Assembly (NCBI GenBank): GCA_001692895.1
Contig: KV748193.1
Span: forward strand, 62,001-126,000
Length of the DNA: 64,000 nucleotides
Source: Cenococcum geophilum 1.58
Lineage: Eukaryota > Ascomycota > Dothideomycetes > Gloniales > Gloniaceae
Direction of reading: 5' to 3'
Position 1 is the first letter of the stretch, and each line of letters begins with the position of its first letter. Of the stretch, positions 19,953 through 31,799 are shown one piece after another. Below the pieces are notes generated by a model that had not been told where the DNA came from, searched no databases, and saw only the letters and a program-made list of their open reading frames with translations. Both the position numbers and the translations under genes were made by a program.

Positions 19953-21230
19953 ATGGAAAACGCACCTAAAGCCCCCGTAACAGCCGCTGATATTATATCT
20001 ATCCTCTAAAAACAAATGGTAAGTATATAGAAGTCCTTTATAGAGGCCCTTAAATAATAACAAGTTACCCTAACTTAATAATAAGCCGAATAAGAAGTAC
20101 GGCATTAGAAAATAATGGAAGCCCTCTAAGAAGAAGTCCGTACCCTTAAGATGCCTACGCTAGAACCCTAAGACCGAATACTATCTTTAGAGTTAAATAC
20201 GCGAAACGCGAGTCCTAAACCTATAGTAGCTATTTATCCCAAACCAACTACCGCACTATAACGATCCGAGTGGTTACCTAACCCCCTAGTATTTACTAGT
20301 AAACGATAAGAGCTCTAATTATTCTTAAGCTAGCTAAAAAATAAGCTAACTAGTAACGCTAACTGTTACCTAACTAAAGCCAACTAACTCTATTACGCCC
20401 TAAGTCGACTAAGAGGAGAGGCAGCTAACCTTATCAAACCTCTTTAGCCAACCTTAGTATAAAGCCTAGTTGTACTTCTTAAAGCCTTATATAGTAACCT
20501 AAACCGCTAAGCTACTACCTAGAGAAAGATAAACTATATAGCTTAAGGAACGAAAAGTTTCCTAGTATACTTCTCTGAATTTAACCATTACATAAGGGAA
20601 ATAGGCTGGAACAACTCCGCACTAATTAATAGCCTTATTAAATCTTTAAGCCCTAAACTAAAAACCTCCCTAATAGGCGTAGACCTACTGGGAGCCCTTA
20701 ATGCCTGCGTAAACGTTGTTAATAAATGGTATAATAATATACTACGCCTAATACCAAAATACGCCCCTTAATATAATACGACAGCCCTACAAACGTTTAC
20801 TAAGTCGTCTTAGCCTAAGCACCCTAACGCCATAGATATTAACACTAGAACCCTAGAGTACGCCCTACTAGGGTCCCCTAAACGAGAAAGACGTATTAAG
20901 CTAGGCCTCTGCTTTAAATGCGGAAGGAAGGATTATATCTTAAAACACTACCTTGTCCCCCTACCTATGCACCAAAACAATTTACGAACGGCTAATACTA
21001 ACAGCCGTTTACCGCATTAATCTCCCGGTTACCGTCCCCGATCTTTATTTAGTTCTAGCCCCACGTTTAATAAGCATTATTTATAAGGATAAAGCTCCAA
21101 CCGATGCTCTATAAAAACCCCGCCCCGATTACCTCTAAAAGGAAGGTTCTAGAGTTAAGTCGCTCTTTAGAACGGCTCTGCCTTAGGATCTTATAAAACG
21201 TATTTAACGTTACGAACTCTAACTCTTGGG
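19953..21230 (+). pseudogene. GyB-2 Gag
   Basis: ATG at 19953 (MENAPKAPVTAADI). The capsid-like middle shows SEWLPNPLVFTSKR, NYIA, GTKSFLVYFSEFNHYIREI and a further helical stretch. The single zinc knuckle CFKCGRKDYILKHY is at 20910-20951; the last Cys is now Tyr. Gag would form particles and bind element RNA. Interrupted by TAA/TAG in place of CAA/CAG. Confidence 0.9.
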
Positions 21231-24200
21231 ACCGTAGTATAACTATTAACTGCTGTTTTTGGCAGAATGGTTAATAGGCTAACGCTTAAATCCTAATTAA
21301 TATAGGAGCTAGCGGCATAGGATTTATTAATAAGATCTTTGCGTAAGATAATGGTTTTACCCTAACCCCCCTTAACCGGCATATTAATGTATTTGGATTT
21401 GACGGTAAACGCACTATCTTAGGCCGTATTACCTATGTGGCAGCCCTAAGACTCTAATACCTAAACCATGAAGAACTGATTAAGCTTTTTATTACCACCT
21501 TGGGTTACCTGGTAATTCTTAGATAACCTTAAATAAAGCTATATAAGGTGACTATTGACTAGGATAACCTTAAGCTTCTATTTACCGCCTCCCGTTATAA
21601 GTAGAAGTGCCTTATAATTTGCTGCCCTGACCCTAAACTAAAACCTAGGAAATCTACTAAGATCTACTAGTATAAGATTTCCACCGATATTTACTAAAGA
21701 TCTAGAAATCCCACCGAACCCTATAAACTAACCCTGACTACTATACTACCCTAAACTAAGTAGAAGCTTAAGCTTAGTATATAGGAGTACTAGAAGAACT
21801 GGTACCCTATAATGAAAAGAATACTTAAAGAACCCGAACCTAAATCTGATACTAACTCTATACCTAATACTAAACCTAAACCTAAATAAGAAACTATATA
21901 AGAGACTATAGACGATCTGAGAGAGCTCGACACCCTAAATATCCGTATAATTGGAGCTACTCCGCTAGCTTAGCTTGCTAAGAAGCCTAAATATACAATT
22001 TTTGCTGTCACGATGGCTGATATTAAGAAAGCCTTGGCACTAAAGAAGTACACCAACCCTATTACGAAGGTACCAGTAGAGTACTATTACCGCTTAGACG
22101 TATTCTTATAAAAGGAAGCTAATAAGCTACTAGAATACCGACTATACGACCATAAGATTGTACTTGAAGAAGGAAAGCAGCCTAGATTTGGACCCCTATA
22201 TGGAATATCCTAAAACGAACTCTAAGTGCTATAAAAGTATCTAGACGAGAACCTAAGTAAAGGATTTATTAGAGTAAGCTCTTTACCTATAGCCATACCA
22301 GTAATCTTCGTTAAGAAACCTGGCGGCGGTTTGCGCTTCTGCGTAGATTACTGAGCCTTTAATGCCGTTACTATTAAGAACTAATATCCGATCCTATTGA
22401 TATAAGAGACGCTGAACCAACTAAGTAAGGCTCGCTACTATACGAAGCTTGATATCATCTCTGCATTTAACCGCCTTTGTATAGTAAAGGGAGATAAATA
22501 GCTTACTGCATTTTGTACTCGGTATAGATTATTCGAATACTTAGTGACGCTATTCGGCCTCGCAAATGCTTTGAGCTTGTTTTAATATTACGTAAATAAT
22601 ACCCTGCGCCCCTACCTGGACATCTTCTATACTGCTTATATTGACGATATCTTAATATACAGTAATAACCTGACCGAATATTGGAAACACGTTGACCTTG
22701 TTCTATAAGCCCTGTACGGAGCTAGTCTATAATTAGATGTAGATAAATGCGAGTTTTATAAGACGGAAGTTCTATACCTTAGGCTTCTTATTTTTATAGA
22801 CGGCATATGAATAGACCCGAAGAAAATTAAAGTAATTATAAACTGGTAAGAACCCGAGAACGTTAAGGACGTAAGAGCCTTTATAGGATTTGCTAATTTC
22901 TACTAATAGTTTATTAATAACTTCTTTGCCCTAGTTTTACCCCTTATAGCTCTAACCTAAAAGGACAAAGCCTTTATCTTTAATAAGGAATATAAGAAGG
23001 CCTTTGCTTATCTAAAGGTTATATTTACTACCGCGCCCGTACTCTAATACTTTAACCTAAACCGAATAAGTGTTGTAGAAGCTAACTTATCTAACTACGT
23101 TACTAGAGGTATCCTGTCTTAATATAACGAAGAGGGAGTATTGCACCCTATGGTATATTACTTAAAACGACTAAGCCTAGCTAAATATAACTACGAGATC
23201 TATAACAAGGAACTGCTAGCTATTATTAGATACTTTAAGCAATGGCAACCTAAACTAGAAGGCGCTAGATTCCCAATTAAGGTCCTTAGCGATTATAAGA
23301 ACCTACAGTACTTCACGACCACAAAACAGCTAAGCCACCGTTAGGCCCGCTAGTTAGAATACCTATCTCGTTTCTAATTCTTAATTATATACTGCCTAGG
23401 CGTTTAAGGCTAGAAGCCTAATACCCTAACCTAACGCTTACAAGATACGCCAGCACTAAAAGAGGCACGTTCTTACCGAAATTAGACCCTACTTCGCCCT
23501 AAACTATTTAACCCTCCTGTTAAAGATCTCACGGTATAAGTCCTCGAAATAACTAATCGATTAATTAAACAGATTATAACTAATAAATACCCAAATAACG
23601 AGTTTATCTAAGAGACGCTTAAGCTAATTTAAGATGGCGTTAGACGCTCTAAGAAGATCTCTTTAAGTGAATGTAAAGCTTATAGAAACCGCTTATATTA
23701 CCAGAACCGTTTAGTTATCCCTAATTATAATGAACTTAAGCTTAAGCTCCTTAAACACGTATACGACCTACTAGTAGCCGGCCACCCAAGCTGAGGAAAA
23801 ACCCTGAAGCTACTCTAACGGGAGTACTACTGGCCGAACATGCATAATATAATATGAAGGTACGTCTCTAGCTATTACGTCTACTGATGAGCTAAAGCTT
23901 TATATGAGATATATAACGGCCTTCTAAAACTACTACCTGTTCTGGACCAAAGATAGAAGGATATCTTAATTAACTTTGTTGTTGACCTCCCTGTAAGTAA
24001 GGGCTGCATAAATATTATAGTAGTTGTAGACCGACTATCTAAGATAAGACACTTAATTGCCTGCCCTAATATGTTAATACCTACCGTCGCCTAACTGTTC
24101 CTGGACTATATATGGAAACTCTACAGACTCCCTAAAACAATTATCTCCGATAGAGGCAGCCAGTTTATCTCTATATTTTGGAAAGAACTAACTACCTAAC

Positions 24201-25062
24201 TCCGCATTAAAGCACTATTGTTTACGGCATACCACCCGAAAATGGATGGTTAAATGGAATGTATAAACGCTATAATGGAACAGTACATTCGGATATACAC
24301 GTTGTACTTATAAGATAACTGGATTAACTGGCTTATATTCGCCGAGTTTACCGCGAATAATTTCGTTTTGGAAACTATAAAGGTCTCCCCGTTTCTGGCT
24401 AACTATGGCTAGCATCTACGAATGGGTTTTAAACCCTTTAGTAATGTTTCTTACCTTGCTTATTACGCCTTATAAGTTGCGGAAGTAAATGAATTTGTAG
24501 AGAAGATGGAGGAACTACAATAGTTTCTTGCTGACGAAATAATATAGGCTTAATCTGTCTATAAAGCCGCAGTGAATAAGAAACAAACCCTAGTACCAGC
24601 CTACTAAATTAGTGACTTCGTCTGGCTAGATATAAGAAATCTAAATACGAAACAACCTACTAAAAAGCTTAATTAGAAGAACGCTGGCCCTTATAAGGTT
24701 AAGAAAGTTGTCTCCTCCTACGCCTATTAACTAAAGCTCCCTAATACGGTTAAAATCCACCCTATATTCTACACGTCAGTCCTCCGCCCCGCTGCTTCTA
24801 TATTAGACGCCCTGCCCGGACAGATATAAGACCCTCCCCTACTAGTTAAAGTGGATGGTGAGAACGAGTACTTTATTAAAAGAATTAATAACATTAAGTA
24901 TGATAAACGGAAACGTTAATATATATATCTCACGAAATAGAGAGGCTTTACTAAGCCCTTATGGGAACCTATTAACTTTATAGGACTTATATAAGCCGTA
25001 GAAGACTTTTATAAACTCTATTTAGAACTACTATAGCCCTATCTCGCAGAAGCTCAAGTTTA
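21231..25062 (+). pseudogene. GyB-2 Pol: protease, RT, RNase H, integrase, chromodomain
   Basis: Order is standard Ty3/Gypsy. Protease: LINIGASGIGFINK (21293-21335), Asp changed to Asn. [12 protein letters not shown] (22324) and [11 protein letters not shown] (22632-22664), catalytic Asp pair still intact. RNase [18 protein letters not shown] within a stop-free 23141-23344. Integrase: zinc-binding region about 23770-23900, then INFVVDLPVSKGC, IISDRGSQFIS (24145) and DGQMECINAIMEQYI (24247-24290), giving the D, D, E residues. Chromodomain: EYFIKRINNIKYDKRKR to KPLWEPINF (24868-24980). Stops are RIP type. A polypurine tract (AAAGGGGGGG) precedes the 3' LTR. Confidence 0.9.
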
Positions 25063-25074
25063 AAGGGGGGGTAC

Positions 25075-25433
25075 TGTTATGGGATACCCCCGTGATACCT
25101 TATATACGTCCACCTGTTTCCACCGACTTAGCAACTAGAGACTGACTATAAGACGGCAATTTGTGGCAATCTAACGGCAATCTGCTATATTCTGCTATAT
25201 TCCGCCAAGTTCTACTAAATCCTGCCAAGTTCTGCCAGGACTACTACCTAAATCCTATTCTACTTTATGTATGTGTTGACTAAGCAACCAAGCTAACGAT
25301 ATATACCCTTTCTTCCCGTTTCCCTGCCTTCTCTCCTTATGTAACGTCTTGACCTTATTATACAGTTTATATATATAGCTTAATAATATCTACTTCGTTA
25401 TATATTATTACCACTTATACTTACTCTATAATA
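25075..25433 (+). repeat. GyB-2 3' LTR
   Basis: 359 bp, TGTTATGGGATACCCCCG to CTCTATAATA; follows the purine tract at 25060-25071 and precedes the TAAGC duplication. Confidence 0.95.
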
Positions 25434-27337
25434 TAAGCCTAGCTAAATATAACTACGAGATCTACAATAAGGAATTATTAGCTATTATTAGATATTTTAA
25501 ATAATAGCGACCCAAACTAGAAGGTACTAGATTTTTAATTAAGGTCCTTAGCGACTATAAGAACCTGTAGTACTTTACAACTATAAAACAGCTAAGTCAT
25601 CGTTAGGCCCGCTAGTTAGAATATCTATCTCGTTTCTAATTCTTAATTATATACTACCTAGGCGTTTAAGGTTAGAAGCCTAACGTCCTAACCTAACGCT
25701 TATAAGACGCGCCAGCCCTAAAAGAAGCGCGCTCTTACTAAAATCAGACCCTACTTTACCCTAAACTATTTAACCCTCCTACTAAAGACCTTATAGTATA
25801 CGTCCTTAAAATAACTAATTAATTAATTAAATAGATTATAGTTAACGAATACCTAAATGACGAGTTTATTTAAGAGACGCTTAAGCTAATATATAATAGC
25901 ATTAGACGCTCTAAAAGGATTTCTCTAAGTAAATGCGAAGCCCGCGGAAACCGCTTATATTACCAGAACTGACTAGTTATACCTAACCATAACAAACTTA
26001 AGCTTAAGCTCCTCAAACATATACACGATCTACTAGTAGCCGGCCACCTAAGCTAAGGAAAAACCCTAAAACTGCTCTAATAAGAATACTATTGGCCGAA
26101 TATATACAATATAACATAAAGGTACGTCTCTAGCTGCTATATCTACCAACGAGCTAAAGCTTCGCATAAGACGTACAATGGCCTCCTAAAGCCACTGCCT
26201 GTTCCGGACCGAAGATAGAAGGATATCTTAATTAACTTTATTATTGACCTCCCTGTAAGTAAAGGCTGCATAAACATTATAGTAGTTATAGACCGACTAT
26301 CTAAGATAAGACACTTAATCGCCTGCCCTAATATATTAACGCCTACTATTACCCAACTGTTCCTAGATTACGTATAGAAACTCCACAAACTTCCTAAAAC
26401 AATTATCTCCAATAAAGGTAGCCAGTTTATCTCCGTATTTTAGAAAGAACTAACTACCTAACTCCGCATTAAAGCACTACTATCCACTACTTATTACCTA
26501 AAAACAGACGGTTAAACGGAACGTATAAACGCTATAATAGAACAGTATATCCAGATATACACGTCGTATCTATAAAACAACTAGATTAACTAGCTTATAT
26601 TTGCCAAGTTTACTATAAATAATTCCATCTCGGAAACTATAAAGGTCTCCCCGTTCCTGGCCAATTACGGCCAGTACCTATAAATAGGTTTTAAACCTTT
26701 TAGTAATGTTCCTTACTCCGCTTATTACGCCTTATAAGTTATAAAAGCAAATAAATTTATAGAGAAGATAGAGGAACTATAACGGTTCCTTACTAATGAA
26801 ATAATATAGGCCTAATCTGTTTATAAAGCCGCAGTAAATAAGAAATAAACCCTAGCACTAGTCTACTAAATTAGTAACTTTGTCTGGCTAGATATAAGAA
26901 ACCTAAATGTAAAACGACCTGCTAAGAAACTTAATTAGAAGAACGCTAGCCCTTATAAGATTAAAAAGGTTGTTTTCTTTTACGCCTACTAACTAAAGCT
27001 CCCTAATACGGTTAAAATCTACCCCGTATTCTATACGTCAGTCCTCCACCCTACTGCCCCTATATTAGACGCCCTACCTAGACAAATATAAGACCTTTCC
27101 CTACCAGTTAAAGTAGATAGTAAGAACGAGTACTTTATTAAAAAAAATTAATAACATTAAGTATAATAAACGGAAACGCTAATATATGTACCTTATGAAA
27201 TGGAGAGGCTTTACTAAGCCCTTATGGGAACCTATTAACTCTATAGGACTTATATAAGCCGCAGAAGACTTTCACGAACTCTACCTAGAACTACCACAGC
27301 CCTATCTTACAAAAGCTTGAGTTTAAAGGGGGGATAC
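25434..27337 (+). pseudogene. GyB-1 RNase H, integrase and chromodomain relic
   Basis: Resumes the GyB-1 pol broken at 19558: [16 protein letters not shown] (about 25442), the integrase core with INFIIDLPVSKGC, IISNKGSQFIS (second Asp now Asn, 26405) and NGMYKRYNRTVYP-equivalent region near 26510-26550, then chromodomain about 27120-27260. Denser in stops than GyB-2. A purine tract sits at 27320-27334 before the LTR. Confidence 0.85.
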
Positions 27338-27708
27338 TGTTACGGGACACCCCCGTAACACCTTATATACATCTACCTATTTCCACTAACTTAGCAATTA
27401 GAGACCAACCGTAAAATGGCAATTTAATGGCAATCTAATAGCAATCTAACGGCAATCTACGGCATTCTGCTATATTCTGCCAAGTTCTACTAAATTCTAC
27501 CAAGTTCTGCTAGGACTATAACCTAAACCCTATTCTGCCCTATATATGTATTAACTAAGCAACCAAGTTAACAATATATACCCTTCCTTCCCGTTTTCCT
27601 ACCTTCTTTCCTTACGCAACGTTTTAATCTCATTACACAGTTTATGTACATAGCTTAATAATATCTACTTTGCTATATATTATCGTCGCTTATACTTACT
27701 CCATGATA
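27338..27708 (+). repeat. GyB-1 3' LTR
   Basis: 371 bp, TGTTACGGGACACCCCCG to CTCCATGATA. Slightly longer than the GyB-2 LTR owing to an extra AATCTAACGGC-type unit. Followed by TCTTA. Confidence 0.9.
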
Positions 27709-28500
27709 TCTTAGAGCCTTTTAAGCGGTGATCTTATATCTCAGCACAGTGTTGGTAGTTGGTTACAATACTAAAGACTAGGAGGATTTCCTTAAAAAAG
27801 TTACTTATCGCCTTAGTTACGTAGCCGCTAGCTATAACTATAATAATGTTTATAAAATGGTAGCAGCCCTATAGAAGATTAAACGATAACTAAATTAGAT
27901 TACTACTACTAACTTTTACCTAAAGACCTCTTTATAGAAGCCCTCTAGGCCTATTAAACCTATATATACTAAGCTACTAACACCTACTACCTTAAGTACT
28001 ACTAGAGCCAATATTAACCTCTTTATACTAACCTTTTTATAAAAACTCCTAGACGGAGAGCGCGAGCTACTTCGGAAACTAGGATACTACTATAAATGCT
28101 ATTAAAAAGGCTATTATAATAATAACCCAAACTATCTAATAGCTAGGTTTAGTACTTACCGCCTAATACCTAACCTAATGCCCTAAATACTAAATATGTT
28201 ACTACGCGCTACTAGTAGTAATAGTAGTAGAATCGGATACAGAAGCAGAAAACGCTAAGTCCCTACCCTAAGTTATAGGTTAGGACGCCCTAATAATAGA
28301 GGGATCTATATATTAGCCTACTTAATAAATAAAAATAGATAGTTTTACCTATAATAGGAACTACTACCAAAAAACAATATAAAAGCCGTTCTATAATTAA
28401 CTGCGAAGCTATTAATAAATTTATAAATACCCAATTCGTGCGTACTTATAGCCTACCTACTTTACCCCTTACTAAAGCCATTTTAAAAGCTTATAAATAT
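27709..28500 (+). pseudogene. Gypsy gag/protease remnant of another family
   Basis: A gag tail with a worn zinc knuckle (LGYYYKCY, stop, KGYYNNNPNY at about 28080-28125), then a shifted frame with a protease-like block, IINCEAINKFINTQFV (28395-28440), where IDCGATDKFIDTQFV would be usual for this type of Gypsy protease. No LTR of its own could be found; it is cut on the left by the GyB-1 LTR. Unlike any other gag in the window. Confidence 0.6.
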
Positions 28501-29150
28501 AAATACTATAAAAATTAAAATCTGGTGTCGCATAGCTATATATTTTTAAAAAATATTATTAATAAAATTTATTAAAATAGTATAGTATATTTTTTAAGGG
28601 GGTATTTTACTATATAAAATAAACCTTTTTATATTTTAGGCGTATAAAGATATTTTTATAAATTTTTTTTTATAAATTTACTTAAGAGTATATAGGCTTT
28701 AAGTTTAGAACTTTATATTATTAATAATATATTACTAATACTGTTTTTATAGAGGTAGAAAACCCGTCTAAGTTTAGGGGGTAACCGAGTTTGGAAGGTC
28801 TAAGCTTAGATATAATTTTTGGTATAAAGAAAGATAATTGCCTTAGGAATTAATTTGGGACTTAAAACCTTTTATCCCTTCGGCTATATAGTACCTCCTA
28901 CTAGATTTTAGATTCGCCCGACTAATTAATAAATAGAAATAGCGGATATTTAACTAGAAGATGCGGATATTATACTAGGTGTTATAGGCGTTTGGCTAGA
29001 TAATATAGATATCTTACTAGACCCTACGGATATCTAGCTAAGGGTTATAGATATATAATCCTCCTCTACTACCGCCTCCTTAAATGCCTCTTTAATAATA
29101 AAGAATAGTGCCTTATAATTGTTCTTATCCCTCCTCTTAATATAGCCCCT
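28501..29150. other. AT-rich spacer, nothing recognised
   Basis: Mostly A/T runs to 28740, then mixed sequence without a supportable frame. Confidence 0.5.
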
Positions 29151-29354
29151 TGTCTGTACGAGTAGAGGTTATAAATATTGTTATTAGATAAATGGCGTAG
29201 AGTGTATGCGGTAGGGGCTGTATGCGTAGCGTAAGTTACCTAACTGCCTACGGCCCGATAGATAGCCCGACCTTTACTACCCCTTTCTTTCTCTTTTGGT
29301 AGACGAAGTAGATATAAATAAACCAAGAACCAGTTACCTTATATTGCAATTACA
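29151..29354 (-). repeat. possible LTR end of a minus-strand retroelement
   Basis: 204-bp block bounded on the minus strand by TGTAATTGCA and TACAGACA. The adjoining ACAGTACCCCCCTAGG (plus strand) resembles the reversed purine tract next to the GyB-3 and GyD 3' LTRs. No partner LTR was seen, so this is tentative. Confidence 0.4.
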
Positions 29355-29549
29355 GTACCCCCCTAGGTAATACCGACACCCCTAATAATAGATAGGTTAG
29401 GCTAATTAATATTTGTTTATTTAAGATCTATTATACTTTAATAAAACCCTGCTAGTTTTATTACCTTTATATATATATCCTTATTAAGTATTGCAGTATA
29501 TATAAACTACAGCACTATTAGACTAAGCAGTAATTAGATATTAAAGAGC

Positions 29550-30715
29550 TGTGCGTAATAGGGCCGGAAGCTTTTACCCTAGTTAGTAACTAGATAGTAC
29601 TTATTAATTATAACTAAGGAAATATGTAAGTAAAAAGCGGGCTAAGTAAGGATATAGTGGAACTGTTTACTTAATAGTAACTCTAGCAATACTAGAATAT
29701 GCGTAAACTAACCCGCTTTAATATATTTTAGGATATCCATATACACTTTTATTACCTCTATATATATAAATACGGGATTTACTTTTAGGATAGCCTATAT
29801 TTTTAACAGCTACTTCTCTCTAATTGCGTTTAAAGGTAATATAATAATAGTAATAGAAGCTTAAATTAGTAATGGAATCGCCTATATTATTATACTCTTA
29901 CCCTATATTGTCTTCGCTGCTAGGAATAAGTCCCTCCGCCTATATATTACCCGTCTTAATACCTTAATTTAATTAGGTTGTCCGCTGTACGGATATAGAA
30001 GCTTAATAGCTCTATTTATTAAGCTTAACTATTCGCCTTTATTTACCTTCTGTAAGGCTAGAAGCTTATCTTATACGTTTTATAACCGCCTCTCTACTAG
30101 GGACGTAAGATCCTCCTATATACAATTATCTAGCTCTTATAAGCTCTATAAGACCTATTAGTATTCCCGTTTAGCTATAGTCTTCTAACCCTAATAACCA
30201 GTATTTTTCTTTTAAGCTATAGTGGGTTTTCTATACGGATATAGCGTCTAGTAATAGTGGAGGCACTCTAGGCCAAAGAAGGATATTTTTAAGAAAGGAC
30301 CCAACTATAGTATTTACTAGGTGTTGTAATAACTTTAAGTAGTAGATATCTATAGATCTATATAGTTTTATCTATATTAGTAGACTATTTAATAAGATAT
30401 AATATATGCTTATAATTTTAATAATACGTTTTTTAACTTTAACGAAATTAATGTTAGGACTAAGTAATAGCCGTATAATAAATTTTATACCATTTAGAAG
30501 CCCTAAGTCTTAAAAATAATATAACTACGTATGGTAATAATAACGCGTTATATAAATGAATAAATTAGATATCCGCAATATCTGCTTAGCGGATTTTAGT
30601 TATAATTTTAATAAAACGCGCCAAAGGTTCTTAGACGTGATTTTGCAATTCGGAAGACGGCATAGGTTATTCCAATACTAGCTAAAAAATCGCGTCTAAG
30701 CTCGCTGAGGTAAGG
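29550..30715 (+). pseudogene. unidentified long coding relic 1
   Basis: Two adjoining frames read as protein if TAG/TAA are taken as former Gln/Trp codons: CVIGPEAFTLVSN to YLYIYKYGIYF (29550-29860), then SNGIAYIIILLPYIVFAARN, RLSTRDVRSSYIQLSSSYKL and PKVLRRDFAIRKTA (29880-30710). The frame change near 29870 could be an intron or indel. It ends at a TGA followed by GTAAGG, a possible splice donor. I see no family motif. It is not part of a retrotransposon pol. Confidence 0.4.
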
Positions 30716-31660
30716 TATATATAATATATCTACTATCCTAAAATACCCTAAAATGCCCTAATATACCGTAAAATGCTATAAAATGCTATTAATTATATAA
30801 ACTTATAATATAAGATACAATACCTCCTACTACCTTTTATAGCAAATATATGTTTAAATAAGTACTATATATTTAAGCAAAGATATAAAAGTATTATAGA
30901 TAATTATTATTCCATAGATATTCCAGTTAAGTTTATTAATTAGTCTTAACTATTACCAGGTTATATACTCTATTAAATATTATAGGATTATTATTATAAC
31001 GCATATCCACAGCTTTATTATTTAGCTTATTAATAATATTATTGCCTAAAGCTTATGTAGGTAGCTACTTATTATCTTGCTCTAATTTGGCCTTATAATT
31101 GGCTATTTAATACCTTTCTAAGATTTAATAGTATAATAGTGTATTGTCGTCTATATATTATATAAGTAACCACTTATTATCTTACTCTAGCTTAGCCTTA
31201 TAATAGGCTGTCTAATACTTCTCTAAGCTTTAATAGCGTAAGGGTGTATTATTATTTATCTCTTTAATATTAACGGCCTTATATCTATCCTTTTTCCGTT
31301 TCTATTTTCTTAAATAATAATATTTATAATAGGTTAAACCGCCTATACTTTTTACTTTAGTCCCGTACTTTTTATATTACTACTAGATAGAGCTTATTTA
31401 TAAATTACTATATTAAGTTATAACTTACTATAGTTTAGTTAAAAGGGGGCCGAAAATAATATCTATATAAAACCATATATTTGAAGTAGTATTTATAGCT
31501 TGTACTATATTATAAGTAAAAGCACGGTAATATCTATAGACACTAATACGCTAGATAGCGCAACCTAATATATTTTATACTAATTTGCGCTAGATTGCGT
31601 TATATTAGGCTAAGAGGCTTTACTTATTACTAATATTACGCCGCTTTTCGGTTATACTAA
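30716..31660. other. AT-rich region with a ~105-bp tandem duplication
   Basis: Two diverged copies, 31058-31160 and 31163-31262, share GTAGCTACTTATTATCTTGC / CAACCACTTATTATC-like blocks and GCCTTATAATNGGCTNT. Read on the minus strand each gives a YYKAKLEXDNKWLL-like peptide, so they may be repeats of a former protein. Elsewhere no gene is supported. Confidence 0.45.
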
Positions 31661-31799
31661 GCGCAAGATTCTAAATACTACTATTCCCTACTTAGGATGC
31701 TAGACTGTCTTTTATAATAGATCGCGATATATAATAGCGATATGCTATAAATATAGCATAGTATAACTCTATAAGCGCTATAAACCTATAAAAAGATAT

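Larger units (their letters stand above)
19559..25433 (+). mobile_element. GyB-2, complete Ty3/Gypsy chromovirus nested in GyB-1
   Basis: Two 359-bp LTRs (19559-19917 and 25075-25433) flank a full gag-pol, and TAAGC occurs on both outer sides (19554-19558 and 25434-25438), a perfect 5-bp target duplication. The target is the GyB-1 RNase H frame, which reads straight through when the element is removed. Total length 5875 bp. Less RIP-damaged than GyB-1, consistent with later arrival. Confidence 0.95.
8861..27708 (+). mobile_element. GyB-1, old Ty3/Gypsy element split by three insertions
   Basis: A single GyB element can be followed across the interruptions: 5' LTR 8861-9232, gag start 9273-9590, gag/protease 11540-13070, RT 18207-19558, RNase H/integrase/chromodomain 25434-27330, 3' LTR 27338-27708. 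The pieces join collinearly when compared with intact GyB-2. The inserts are 9591-11531, 13071-18206 and 19559-25433. Flanks are TTTGG on the left and TCTTA on the right, so no target duplication is seen; the first ~70 bp of the 5' LTR are also unlike other copies. Confidence 0.85.
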
